Origin: Streptomyces dysideae
GTDB taxonomy: Bacteria > Actinomycetota > Actinomycetes > Streptomycetales > Streptomycetaceae
Assembly: GCF_001514305.1 (NCBI RefSeq)
Contig: NZ_KQ949075.1
Coordinates: forward strand, 176,960 to 240,959
Length of the DNA: 64,000 nucleotides
Reading direction: 5' to 3'
Part shown: piece after piece, positions 51,738 through 59,359 of the stretch
Layout of the letters: every line of letters starts with the position of its first letter
Position numbering within the stretch: position 1 is the first letter of the stretch
Program-made: the position numbers and the translations under genes
Notes under the pieces: model-generated
What the model saw: only the letters and a program-made list of their open reading frames with translations
Database searches by the model: none
Told to the model about the DNA's origin: nothing

Positions 51738-51878
51738 ACCAGGTCATGAGTGACAGTCATGAGGCCCCGGCCGACTGTCCGGCAACCCTCCGTCCGTGGC
51801 GGGGTGCCCCGGGTGAGGACCAGGCCGTGGGCAGCGAGGTCTGCGGCAAGCGCGGACCCCTCGAGAAGCCAGGGGTCC
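51738..51878 (+). promoter_or_regulatory. SAM-IV-type S-adenosylmethionine riboswitch
   Basis: From 51741 AGGTCATGAGTGACAGTCAT, then GAGGCCCCGGCCGACTGTCC, GGCAACCCTCCGTCCGTGGC, GGGGTGCCCCGGGTGAGGAC and CAGG match, block by block, the SAM-IV class known from Actinobacteria: GGTC/GACC closing stem, CATGAGTG, the CCGGCAACCCTCC core and the GGTGCCCCGGGTGA junction. The 3' element GCGGCAAGCGCGG (51843-51855), used for the pseudoknot in this class, is also present. A GGACCCCT/AGGGGTCC hairpin (51854-51878) follows. It points to the SufS-like gene at 52022. Assignment is by recalled consensus, not a model search. Confidence 0.85.
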
Positions 51879-52021
51879 TGGTCGTCGAGGAGCCTTCCGT
51901 GAGCAAGCGAATGCGATAGGGCCGCAGAGCCCCGCCTCCGCATCCCCCTTTCACTTTCCTTCCGCGCTTGAGCCATGTCCGCTCGCGTGGTCGATTCAGC
52001 TGCCTCTCACGGGAGTTCGCC

Positions 52022-53389
52022 ATGTCTGTCTCCACCGTTGCCGCCGACCGGTCCGTCTGCGCCCCGCTGCCGGTTCTCGGCCGTGATGTCACCGTCCCGC
52101 TCGTCACCGGCGGCGAGGTCACCTACGCCGCGCTCGACTACGCCGCCAGCGCCCCGGCGCTGCAGCGCGTGTGGGACGACGTCGCCGCCTACGCGCCGTA
52201 CTACGGCAGCGTCCACCGCGGTGCCGGGTACCTCTCGCAGCTCTCCACCGACCTGTTCGAGAACGCCCGCAGGACGGTCGCCGAGTTCCTCGGCTGCCGG
52301 GACGGCGACCAGGTGGTCTTCACGCGGTCCACCACCGACTCGCTCAACCTGCTCGCCGCCGCACTGCCCGCCGACTGCCAGGTTTTCGTCTTCGAGACCG
52401 AGCACCACGCCTCCCTGCTGCCCTGGCGCGACGCCCAGGTCACCTACCTCAACGCCCCCCGCACCCCGCGCCAGGCCGTCGAGACCCTGGAGCGCGCCCT
52501 CGCCGACCGCGCCCCCCACGGACCGGCCCTGGTGTGCGTCACCGGCGCCTCGAACGTCACCGGCGAGCTGTGGCCCGTACGGGAGCTGGCCGCCGCCGCC
52601 CACGCGCACGGCGCCCGGATCGTCCTGGACGCCGCCCAGCTGGCCCCGCACCACCCGGTGTCCGTCCAGGACCTGGACGTCGACTGGGTCGCCTTCTCCG
52701 GGCACAAGCTGTACGCCCCGTTCGGCTCCGGTGTGCTGGCCGGCCGTGCCGACTGGCTGACCGAGGCCGAGCCGTACCTCGCGGGCGGCGGCGCCAGCCG
52801 CAAGGTCAGCCGGCGTGCCGACGGGGGAGTGGACGTGGAGTGGCACGACAGCGCCGCCCGGCACGAGGCCGGGTCGCCCAACGTCATCGGCGCCTACTCC
52901 ATCGCCTCCGCCTGCAAGGCGCTCACCGAGGCCGGCTTCGACACCCTGGTCGCCCGGGAGCGGTACCTCATCGACACCGTGCGCGCCGGGCTCGCCGAGG
53001 TGCCCGAGGTGCGCGTCCTGTCGCTCTTCGGGGACGACGCCCCGCGCGTCGGCGTGATCTCCTTCGTCGTCGACGGCTGGAACAGCTCGCACTTCGCCGC
53101 CGCGCTCTCCGCCGAGTACGGCATCGGGGTGCGGGACGGTCTGTTCTGCGCCCACCCGCTGGTGCGGACCCTGCTGGGCAGCGACCCGCAGACGCAGGGC
53201 GAGTGCGGTGCCCCCGAGGCCGCGCCCGGCGAGAAGTCCCTCAACGCGATCCGGGTGAGCTTCGGGGCGGGTACGCCGGACGAGCACGTCGAGCGGTTCG
53301 TCAGCGCCGTGAAGGAGCTCGTCACGGACGGCGCCCGGTGGAACTACCGTACGGAGGACGGGCGTTGCGTGCCGGACACCTCCGCGTGA
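52022..53389 (+). CDS. SufS/CsdA-like class V aminotransferase (cysteine desulfurase family)
   Basis: 455-residue PLP enzyme. LDYAASAPALQRVWDDVAAY and VFTRSTTDSLNLLAAALPAD are family blocks; the PLP Lys is in VAFSGHKLYAPFGSGVLAGR; RDGLFCAHPLVRTLLG places a Cys where SufS-type (group II) desulfurases have theirs. It could release sulfur or act on a related thiol or amino substrate. Control by a SAM riboswitch 150 bases upstream ties it to sulfur-amino-acid balance. GGGAG precedes the ATG at 52022. A second desulfurase (TusA fusion, 39424-40800) is only distantly alike. Its 3' end overlaps the glycerate-kinase remnant on the other strand by 46 bases. Confidence 0.85.
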   Translation: MSVSTVAADRSVCAPLPVLGRDVTVPLVTGGEVTYAALDYAASAPALQRVWDDVAAYAPYYGSVHRGAGYLSQLSTDLFENARRTVAEFLGCRDGDQVVFTRSTTDSLNLLAAALPADCQVFVFETEHHASLLPWRDAQVTYLNAPRTPRQAVETLERALADRAPHGPALVCVTGASNVTGELWPVRELAAAAHAHGARIVLDAAQLAPHHPVSVQDLDVDWVAFSGHKLYAPFGSGVLAGRADWLTEAEPYLAGGGASRKVSRRADGGVDVEWHDSAARHEAGSPNVIGAYSIASACKALTEAGFDTLVARERYLIDTVRAGLAEVPEVRVLSLFGDDAPRVGVISFVVDGWNSSHFAAALSAEYGIGVRDGLFCAHPLVRTLLGSDPQTQGECGAPEAAPGEKSLNAIRVSFGAGTPDEHVERFVSAVKELVTDGARWNYRTEDGRCVPDTSA

Positions 53390-54213
53390 GCCGGTAGCCG
53401 GGCGCCCAGCTGGATCATCCGCAGGGCGCGTCCGGTGGCGTCGGTGAGCAGTTCGCCCGCCCGCACCAGCGCCTCGGCCAGCGCCATCGAGGCCGGCAGG
53501 ATGCCGCTGAAGGCATCCACGCCGGGCACCTTGTGCGCGCCCTCGCCGAGCGTGCCCGCCAGCACGAGCACCGGGCGCCCGTGCGGCTTGGCCCGGCGGG
53601 CCACCTCGGCCGGCGCCTTCCCGCGGGGCGTCTGGTGGTCCAGGGCGCCCTCGGCGGTGACGGCCAGGTCGAGGTAGTCCAGCAGCGCGTCGAAGCGGGG
53701 CAGGAAACGGGCGCCGAGGGCGGCGAGGCCCGCGCCCAGACCGCCGGACGCGCCGGTGCCGTCGCCGTACCGCAGGTCGGTGCGGGTGACGGCCAGGTCG
53801 CGGGTGAGGACCTGCGCCCAGTTGTCCAGGCCCGCCGACAGCTCCTCGACCTGCGCGGGCGTCGCGCCCTTCTGCGGTCCGTAGGCGCGGGCCACGCCGC
53901 GCACCCCGCACAGCACGTTGATCGGGATGCAGGAGACGAGCAGCTCCACCTCACGCAGGCGCGGGTCCAGGCCCCGCGCGTCGATCCGGCTGACGCGCCT
54001 CAACTCGCGGTCGCCCCAGGGGAGTTCACGGCTGTCCGCGTCCAGCAGCCGCATCCCGAGCGCCTGGAGCGCGCCGGCGCCCACGTCGGACGTACCGGAG
54101 TCGCCGCAGCCGGCCAGGATCCGCCGTACGCCGGTGTCGAGGGCGGCGCGGATCAGCTCGCCGACGCCGTACGTCGTGGTGGCGCCCGGATCGTGCAGGG
54201 TGGGCGGGACGAG
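53344..54213 (-). pseudogene. 5'-truncated glycerate kinase
   Basis: Reads from the scar near 54213 as LVPPTLHDPGATTTYGVGEL, IRAALDTGVRRILAGCGDSG, then VGAGALQALGMRLLDADSRE and so on to QLGARLPA, the usual end, with 16 extra residues before the stop. These are the middle and C-terminal parts of a type-1 glycerate kinase (2- or 3-phosphoglycerate forming), including GDGTGASGGLGAGLAALGAR and TPRGKAPAEVARRAKPHGRP. About 90 N-terminal residues with the first glycerate/ATP-binding parts are missing, replaced by sensor-kinase DNA in another frame. An internal ATG (54084) leaves 246 residues open, unlikely to be active. Confidence 0.82.
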
Positions 54214-54766
54214 GGATGTCGTTGTGGCCGTGCACCGGGATACGCCGGGTCAGGTCGTGCTCGGTGAGCTCCGCCGCGGTGAGCCGTACGGTCATCAGGA
54301 TCCGGCCGGCGACCGCCCAGCCGATGCCGGTGGTCAGCAGCAGGGCGACCCCGGAGATGGCGAGCAGGATGCGGAAGACGACCTCCACCCGCTCCAGCTC
54401 GCGGGCGGGGTGGACGGCGACCACGAACGCGGCCTCCGGCTCGGCGCCGGGCCGGGCGACGGGGACCTTGGCCCAGCGGATCTCGCCGGACGCCCGCATC
54501 AGGACGCCGGAGGAGTCGGGCGAGTCGAAGATGCGGCGCTGGGCGTCGGTGTCCCGGAACAGCGGTGCGGGCAGGTCGCGGCGCTGGTGGAGGTGCGTCG
54601 GGTCCTGCCCCGCCCGGCCCACCAGGCCGATCAGCTCCTCGTCCGGGTCGGCGTACTGCCGGACCAGGAGGGCGGCGAGCGCGACCGCCATCACGAACAC
54701 CAGCCAGAGCAGGATGCGGCCCCGGGCGGAGAGCCGCCACCGCGGTGGGTCAGTTGTCGTCGCCGG
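54214..54766 (-). pseudogene. 3'-truncated sensor histidine kinase (membrane and HAMP part only)
   Basis: Encodes a first span (GRILLWLVFVMAVALAALLV), an outer domain (EELIGLVGRAGQDPTHLHQR to VAVHPARELERVEVVFRIL), a second span (LAISGVALLLTTGIGWAVAG) and a HAMP helix (AAELTEHDLTRRIPVHGHND). Directly after NDI the frame enters glycerate-kinase DNA. The dimerisation/phospho-His and ATPase domains are gone and no response regulator is nearby, so the system is dead. The original start is unclear: the frame stays open upstream through a His/Arg-rich stretch, and a stop of another frame (54750-54752) suggests it once overlapped an upstream gene. Confidence 0.8.
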
Positions 54767-54963
54767 GCGTCGGCCCCGGGCCGGGTGGACGGGGGCGTGG
54801 GTGTGGGCGTCCGTGCCGGTGTGGGCGAGCCGTTGTCCAGCTCCACCCGCGGCGGAACCGTCGGCGGCCCCGGACTGTCGGTGAGGGCGAAACTGGTCGC
54901 GGCGATTCCGCGCGGGATCACCACGACGGCGGCCGGGGCCGCCATCCGGCGAGAGAAGACCAT
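54750..54963 (-). pseudogene. Possible frameshifted small secreted Pro/Thr-rich protein
   Basis: The minus strand from 54963 reads MVFSRRMAAPAAVVVIPRGI then ALTDSPGPPTVPPRVELDNG and a Pro/Thr-rich run (TPTPTPPSTRPG). A one-base shift within that run would end it as PGDDN just where the sensor-kinase frame begins. Small secreted hydrophilic proteins are found before some Streptomyces sensor kinases. Speculative; the shift could also mean it is not a gene. Confidence 0.35.
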
Positions 54964-55064
54964 GGGGCTCATCCTGCGAACGGAAGCCGGCGGTCAGGAT
55001 GAGGCCGAGATGAAGAACTCTTCATCAAAGGCCGTCGAAGACGTCAGGGGAGGGACCCGGGCGC

Positions 55065-55346
55065 TCAGCTGTCAAGACCGATCGCGAACGCCGCCTCCAG
55101 GTCGTGCTGCGAGTACGTCCGGAACGCCACGTGCGTGTCCGTCCCCTCCACGCCGGGGATCTTGCTGATGCTGCCCGGGATGACCTCGGCGAGGTCCTCG
55201 TGCTCCTTCACCCGCACGATGGCGATCAGGTCGTAGGTGCCGGTGACGGAGAAGACCTCGCTGACGCTGTCCAGCGCGGCGATCCGTTCCGCGATCTCGG
55301 GAATCCGGTCCACGCTGGTCTTGATCAGGACGATCGCGGTGATCAC
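55065..55346 (-). CDS. Lrp/AsnC-type ligand-binding (RAM) domain protein without HTH
   Basis: 93 residues, the amino-acid-binding RAM domain alone: TAIVLIKTSVDRIPEIAERI, DSVSEVFSVTGTYDLIAIVR, VKEHEDLAEVIPGSISKIPG and EGTDTHVAFRTYSQHDLEAA. There is no DNA-binding part and no room for one upstream. Such solo RAM proteins form ring oligomers that bind amino acids and may modulate full-length Lrp proteins. GTG start with GGGAGAG about 10 bases upstream. It runs in the same direction as the rhomboid gene before it, 45 bases apart. Confidence 0.9.
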   Translation of the reverse strand: MITAIVLIKTSVDRIPEIAERIAALDSVSEVFSVTGTYDLIAIVRVKEHEDLAEVIPGSISKIPGVEGTDTHVAFRTYSQHDLEAAFAIGLDS

Positions 55347-55391
55347 GGCTGGTTCTCTCCCTCGGAGGCCGGAGCTGGGGCGGCCTTCACT

Positions 55392-56129
55392 CTAGTCGCC
55401 CGCCCGTCTCCCACCACCGCCCTTCCAGGGCCGCGCTACGCGCCTTTCCTTTTCTCCGAACCGCACCCAGGCGTAGCCGAGACCGAGCCCGAAGCCCACC
55501 AGATGGGCCAGATACGCCACCCCCGGCCCCTGGCTCGCCCGCCCCGCCGCCACCCACTGCAGGGCCACCCAGAACGGCAGCACCACCCACGCCGGGAAGC
55601 GCAGCGGAAGGAAGAAGAGGAACGGCAGCAGACTTGTCACCCGTGCCCGGGGGAACAGGTACAGGAACGCGCCCAGGACGGCCGAGATCGCCCCGGACGC
55701 GCCGACCAGGGACTGCGTGGAGTCCGCGTTGGCGGCCGCGTAGCCCAGCAGGGCGAGGTAGCCGCAGCCGAGGTAGAACAGCGTGAACTGGACGCGGCCC
55801 ATCCGTTCCTCGGTCATCATCCCGAAGACGTAGAGGAAGAGCATGTTGCCGAGCAGATGGACCCAGCTGCCGTGGATGAACAGGGCTGTGGCGGGGGTGA
55901 GGGCGGCCCGGGCGGAACCCTCGAACAGTTCTACGGGGATCACGCCCCAGCGGCGGAAGTAGGCGTGCTGCGCGGTGAGCAGCCCCTCGCCGGAGCCGTA
56001 CGCCGGATTCAGGCCGGCCGCCGGGCCGATCAGGAAGATCAGGCAGCACAGGGCGATCAGTGCGTACGTCACCGGCGCCGACGGCCGCCACAAGGTCCTG
56101 CCGACGGATACGCCCCAGTTACCGACCAT
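55392..56129 (-). CDS. Rhomboid-family intramembrane serine protease
   Basis: Cleaves membrane proteins within or near their spans. About six spans in 245 residues. Catalytic Ser in QSLVGASGAISAVLGAF (GxSG motif intact), catalytic His in GVAYLAHLVGFGLGLGYAWV, and the structural HGSWVHLLGNMLFLYVFGMM block. An outer loop after the first span (LNPAYGSGEGLLTAQHAYFR) is typical of actinobacterial members. The ATG at 56129 (MVGNWGVSVG) is preferred; the frame stays open far upstream but without homology. Substrate unknown. It is divergent from the zinc-ribbon gene. Confidence 0.88.
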   Translation of the reverse strand: MVGNWGVSVGRTLWRPSAPVTYALIALCCLIFLIGPAAGLNPAYGSGEGLLTAQHAYFRRWGVIPVELFEGSARAALTPATALFIHGSWVHLLGNMLFLYVFGMMTEERMGRVQFTLFYLGCGYLALLGYAAANADSTQSLVGASGAISAVLGAFLYLFPRARVTSLLPFLFFLPLRFPAWVVLPFWVALQWVAAGRASQGPGVAYLAHLVGFGLGLGYAWVRFGEKERRVARPWKGGGGRRAGD

Positions 56130-56294
56130 GGACACAGAGCATGACGTAACCGGACCGAACGGCACAGACCGCCTCGCCGCCGTGGACGGACGGGCGGCGA
56201 CTACCCGCCAGGCCGTAGGGTAACGAGCCACACGCACCGGGGAGGCCGGCGCGTCACTGACAATAGAAGCCAAGAAGGAAAGAGCACAGTCACG

Positions 56295-56534
56295 ATGACG
56301 GTTCCCCTGCCGACCGCCACGACGCGGTGGCGCTGCACCCTCTGCGGCAATCTCACGCGCTTCGACGTGACCCGTTCGTCGAAGGTCGTCGAGTATGTCC
56401 ACCTCGACCTGGCCGGAGAGCCGAAGGTCGAGGAGCGCGAGGTGGTCAGTGAGACCATCGAGTCGGTGCGCTGCCGCTGGTGCAACGCCGTGGACCAGGT
56501 GGAACTCGTTGACAGGCCGGGTGCCGGCTCCTGA
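56295..56534 (+). CDS. Small zinc-ribbon protein
   Basis: 79 residues with two Cys pairs, WRCTLCGNLTRFDV near the start and ESVRCRWCNAVDQV near the end, able to bind one zinc. Between them is an acidic strand-rich stretch (VEYVHLDLAGEPKVEEREVV). Conserved in actinobacteria in this position before the NYN nuclease gene, which starts 38 bases downstream; the two may be one transcript. A role in RNA or nucleotide binding is a guess from context. Confidence 0.82.
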   Translation: MTVPLPTATTRWRCTLCGNLTRFDVTRSSKVVEYVHLDLAGEPKVEEREVVSETIESVRCRWCNAVDQVELVDRPGAGS

Positions 56535-56571
56535 CGGGAGCGGGCCCCGCACAGGCATTGGGGTGTGACGG

Positions 56572-57915
56572 ATGGTGGAGAGCGCAGGCGGGGGGCCGGG
56601 CGACGGCGCCGCTGAGGTGCTCGACCGTCCGCTGCCCGACGGTGTGCGCCGTCGCGTCGTCCAGATCGTGTCCGACGGTTTCGGCGGGCTGACCGTCGGT
56701 GAGCTGCCCGCCCAGCTCAGGCAGTACGCCCGGTTCGCCCCGAACCGGCGGGCCAAGTTCGCCGGCAACGCGATGGCGGCCGCGCTGGAGACCGATCCGC
56801 TGTTCCGGCAGCGGATCGGGGAGAAGTTCAGAGAGGCCCAGCCGGAGCTGTCCGGCGCCCTCGACGCCGGTTCGCCGCCCCCGGCCGCGGATCCGCTCGA
56901 CGTGGCGGCCGCGGCCTATGTGCTGCGCCCCACCGGCTGGGTGAAGCTGGTGACCGCGGCCGGCGAGGAGGCCCTGCGGGCCGACGCCGAGCGCGCCGAC
57001 GAGGAGAACCGCGCCGAGTTGGAGCGGCTGCGCGAGGAACTCGCCGCCGCCCGGGACCACACCCGTACCGAGACCGAGCGGATGCGGACCGAGCTGGACG
57101 CGGCGAAGAAGGAAGCCGACTCGCTTCACCGCAAGCTGCGCGCGGCCCTCAGTGACGTCAAGCGCGGCGAGGCAGCCCTGCGCAAGGTGCACGCCGAGAT
57201 GGACGCCGTACGCACCGAGGGGCAGGCGCAGGTGTCCGCGGCCGAGAGTGAGACCCGGCGCCTGAAGTCCCGGCTCGGGGAGGCGGAGGCCGCCCTGGAG
57301 GCCACGCGCAAAGCAGCGCGGGAGGGGCGCAGTGTCGAGGACATGCGCGTGCGTCTGCTTCTGGACACCGTCCTCGACGCGGCGCAGGGGCTGCGGCGCG
57401 AACTCGCCCTGCCGCCCGTGTCCGTACGGCCCGCCGAGACCGTGGACGCGGTCGAACCGGGACGGATGACCCCGAAGGACATCGCCGCGCGGGCGCTGTC
57501 CGAGAACGACCCCGCGATCCTCGACCAGCTCCTCGCCCTGCCGCAGGCCCATCTGGTGGTCGACGGCTACAACGTCACCAAGACCGGCTATCCCCAGATG
57601 CCGCTCGAGAAGCAGCGCCTCAGGCTCCTCGGTCAGCTCTCCCAGCTCGCCGCCCAGACCGGGGCGGAAGTGACCTGTGTCTTCGACGGGGCCGAGCTGG
57701 CCGCGCCGGTGCTGCTGGCGCCGCCGCGCGGGGTGCGGGTGCTGTTCTCCAAGCCGGGCGTCACCGCCGACGAGTTGATCCGCCAGCTGGTGCGCGCCGA
57801 GCCGCCCGGCCGTCCGGTGATCGTCGCCTCGACCGACCGCGAGGTGGCCGACGGGGTCGCCCGGGCGGGCGCCCGGCCCGTCGCTTCCGCGATGCTCCTC
57901 AAGCGGCTGTCCTGA
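56572..57915 (+). CDS. NYN/YacP-type nuclease-domain protein with coiled coil
   Basis: 447 residues. N-terminal helical domain (about 1-135; LPAQLRQYARFAPNRRAKFA), long charged coiled coil (about 140-255; RAELERLREELAAARDHTRT, AALRKVHAEMDAVRTEGQAQ), and a C-terminal NYN domain (about 320-447) of the PIN-like nuclease fold: HLVVDGYNVTKTGYPQM, EVTCVFDGAEL and VIVASTDREVADGVARAG carry the acidic metal-binding residues. YacP (Rae1) of Bacillus is a ribosome-dependent mRNA nuclease; the same role here is possible but not shown. ATG or nearby GTG starts are possible; 56572 is used. Confidence 0.88.
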   Translation: MVESAGGGPGDGAAEVLDRPLPDGVRRRVVQIVSDGFGGLTVGELPAQLRQYARFAPNRRAKFAGNAMAAALETDPLFRQRIGEKFREAQPELSGALDAGSPPPAADPLDVAAAAYVLRPTGWVKLVTAAGEEALRADAERADEENRAELERLREELAAARDHTRTETERMRTELDAAKKEADSLHRKLRAALSDVKRGEAALRKVHAEMDAVRTEGQAQVSAAESETRRLKSRLGEAEAALEATRKAAREGRSVEDMRVRLLLDTVLDAAQGLRRELALPPVSVRPAETVDAVEPGRMTPKDIAARALSENDPAILDQLLALPQAHLVVDGYNVTKTGYPQMPLEKQRLRLLGQLSQLAAQTGAEVTCVFDGAELAAPVLLAPPRGVRVLFSKPGVTADELIRQLVRAEPPGRPVIVASTDREVADGVARAGARPVASAMLLKRLS

Positions 57916-58124
57916 AGGTCAACGTACGGGCCTAATATCCGAATTGGTGGAATCGTCACGCAACGTAGTGTCAAGCGGGCGTCACTGCATGTGAGTTGTG
58001 GGCAAAGAATGCACGGTGTGACGAGATTTTCCTCGTGAGGATTTGAACTGATCACGGGAAGGTCACTAGGGTCTGGCCTCGAACCTCCGAGCAGGTGATC
58101 ACTCAAGAGAAGGAGTTCACCTCC

Positions 58125-59162
58125 GTGGCGTCCCACCGTCGACCGAAGCAGCCGAGCCGGGCACGTGTGACCGTGCTGACCACCGCGGCGGCAGCCGCCG
58201 TGGCCATCAGCTCGCAGGCCGCCAACGCCGCGCCGAGCGAGAAGCCCGGCAAGGACGAGGTCAAGGCCAAGGTCGACAAGCTCTACGAAGAGGCCGAGCA
58301 GGCCACCGAGAAGTTCAACGGCGCCAAGGAGAAGCAGGAGAAGCTCCAGAAGGAGATCTCCACCATCCAGGACAACGTCGCCCGCGGCCAGGAGGAGCTC
58401 AACGAGCTGCGCGAGGGGATAGGCCTGGCGGCCGCCGCCCAGTACCGCACCGGCAGCATCGACTCCTCCGTCCAGCTGTTCCTCTCCGCGGACCCGGACG
58501 ACTACCTCGACAAGGCGTCCACGCTCGATCAGTTGAGCAGCCAGCAGGTCGAGTCGCTGAAGAAGATCCAGGACAAGCAGCGCGAACTCGCCCAGGAGCG
58601 GGCCGAGGCCTCCGAGAAGCTCAAGGACCTCGCCTCCACCCGCACCGAGCTGGGCAAGAAGAAGAAGGAAGTCCAGAGCAAGCTCGCCGCCGCGCAGAAG
58701 CTGCTCAACTCCCTGACGGCTGCCGAGAAGGCCGCCCTCGACGCCGAGCAGGAGCGCGCCAACCGCGCCAGCGCCCGCGACGCCCTCGGCGGCGGCACCG
58801 CAGCCTCCGGCCGCGCCGCGGCGGCCTACTCCGCCGCCCAGAGCCAGCTCGGCAAGCCGTATGTCTACGGCGCCACCGGCACCGCCTCCTACGACTGCTC
58901 GGGCCTGACCTCCTGGGCCTACGCCCAGGCAGGCATCCAGATCCCGCGCACCTCCGAGGCGCAGGCCCAGATCGGCACCCGCATCAACTCGGTGTCCGCC
59001 CTCAAGGCCGGCGACCTGGTGTTCTTCTTCGGTGACCTGCATCACGTCGGTATCTACGCCGGCAACAACCAGATCATCCACGCCCCGCGCAGCGGCACCG
59101 TCGTCCGCTACGAGTCGATGAACACGATCGGCGGCCCCTTCATGTGGGGCGTCCGGGTCTGA
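58125..59162 (+). CDS. Secreted NlpC/P60 peptidoglycan endopeptidase (first of two paralogues)
   Basis: 345 residues: signal peptide (VLTTAAAAAVAISSQAANAA, cleaved near AAPSE), a long coiled coil (about 40-225; VKAKVDKLYEEAEQATEKFN, RGQEELNELREGIGLAAAAQ) and the NlpC/P60 domain (about 238-345) with catalytic Cys in GTASYDCSGLTSWAYAQAGI and His in DLHHVGIYAGNNQIIHAP. It cleaves stem peptides of peptidoglycan; the coiled coil is like that of RipA/RipC and may take part in autoinhibition. The GTG at 58125 has AAGGAG upstream; ten more open codons upstream lack support. The 209-base leader region (57916-58124) holds no gene. Confidence 0.92.
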   Translation: MASHRRPKQPSRARVTVLTTAAAAAVAISSQAANAAPSEKPGKDEVKAKVDKLYEEAEQATEKFNGAKEKQEKLQKEISTIQDNVARGQEELNELREGIGLAAAAQYRTGSIDSSVQLFLSADPDDYLDKASTLDQLSSQQVESLKKIQDKQRELAQERAEASEKLKDLASTRTELGKKKKEVQSKLAAAQKLLNSLTAAEKAALDAEQERANRASARDALGGGTAASGRAAAAYSAAQSQLGKPYVYGATGTASYDCSGLTSWAYAQAGIQIPRTSEAQAQIGTRINSVSALKAGDLVFFFGDLHHVGIYAGNNQIIHAPRSGTVVRYESMNTIGGPFMWGVRV

Positions 59163-59225
59163 TCTCCGAAGATCAACACCGCGCGCCGTCCGAACGGGCG
59201 AATTGCGACAACTCGCGCTGACCGC

Positions 59226-59261
59226 ACGCCCCGCCCATGACCTGCGTCAGAGGCGGGGCGT
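59226..59261 (+). terminator. Hairpin terminator between the NlpC/P60 genes
   Basis: 10-base arms ACGCCCCGCC and GGCGGGGCGT with a 16-base loop, followed by CACTTTGTG. Confidence 0.7.
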
Positions 59262-59359
59262 CACTTTGTGTGCCCGCCGAGGTCCTTGGTTGTCGCCCCT
59301 CCCCGGAGCTACTGTCTGCCGCGTTTCCCTGTCCGCCAGCGGAAGGAGTGCGGCTTCCC

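Noticed and set aside
51975..52760. Open frame starting 47 bases before the SufS-like gene, possible leader peptide
   Set aside because: It does not stop before the main gene, has no ribosome site and becomes Pro/Ser/Arg-rich; there is no run of Cys or Met codons expected of a sulfur leader peptide.
57916..58124. Possible c-di-AMP (ydaO-type) riboswitch before the NlpC/P60 gene
   Set aside because: Such elements often precede Streptomyces wall-hydrolase genes, but I could not find the conserved core segments here; left as an ordinary leader.
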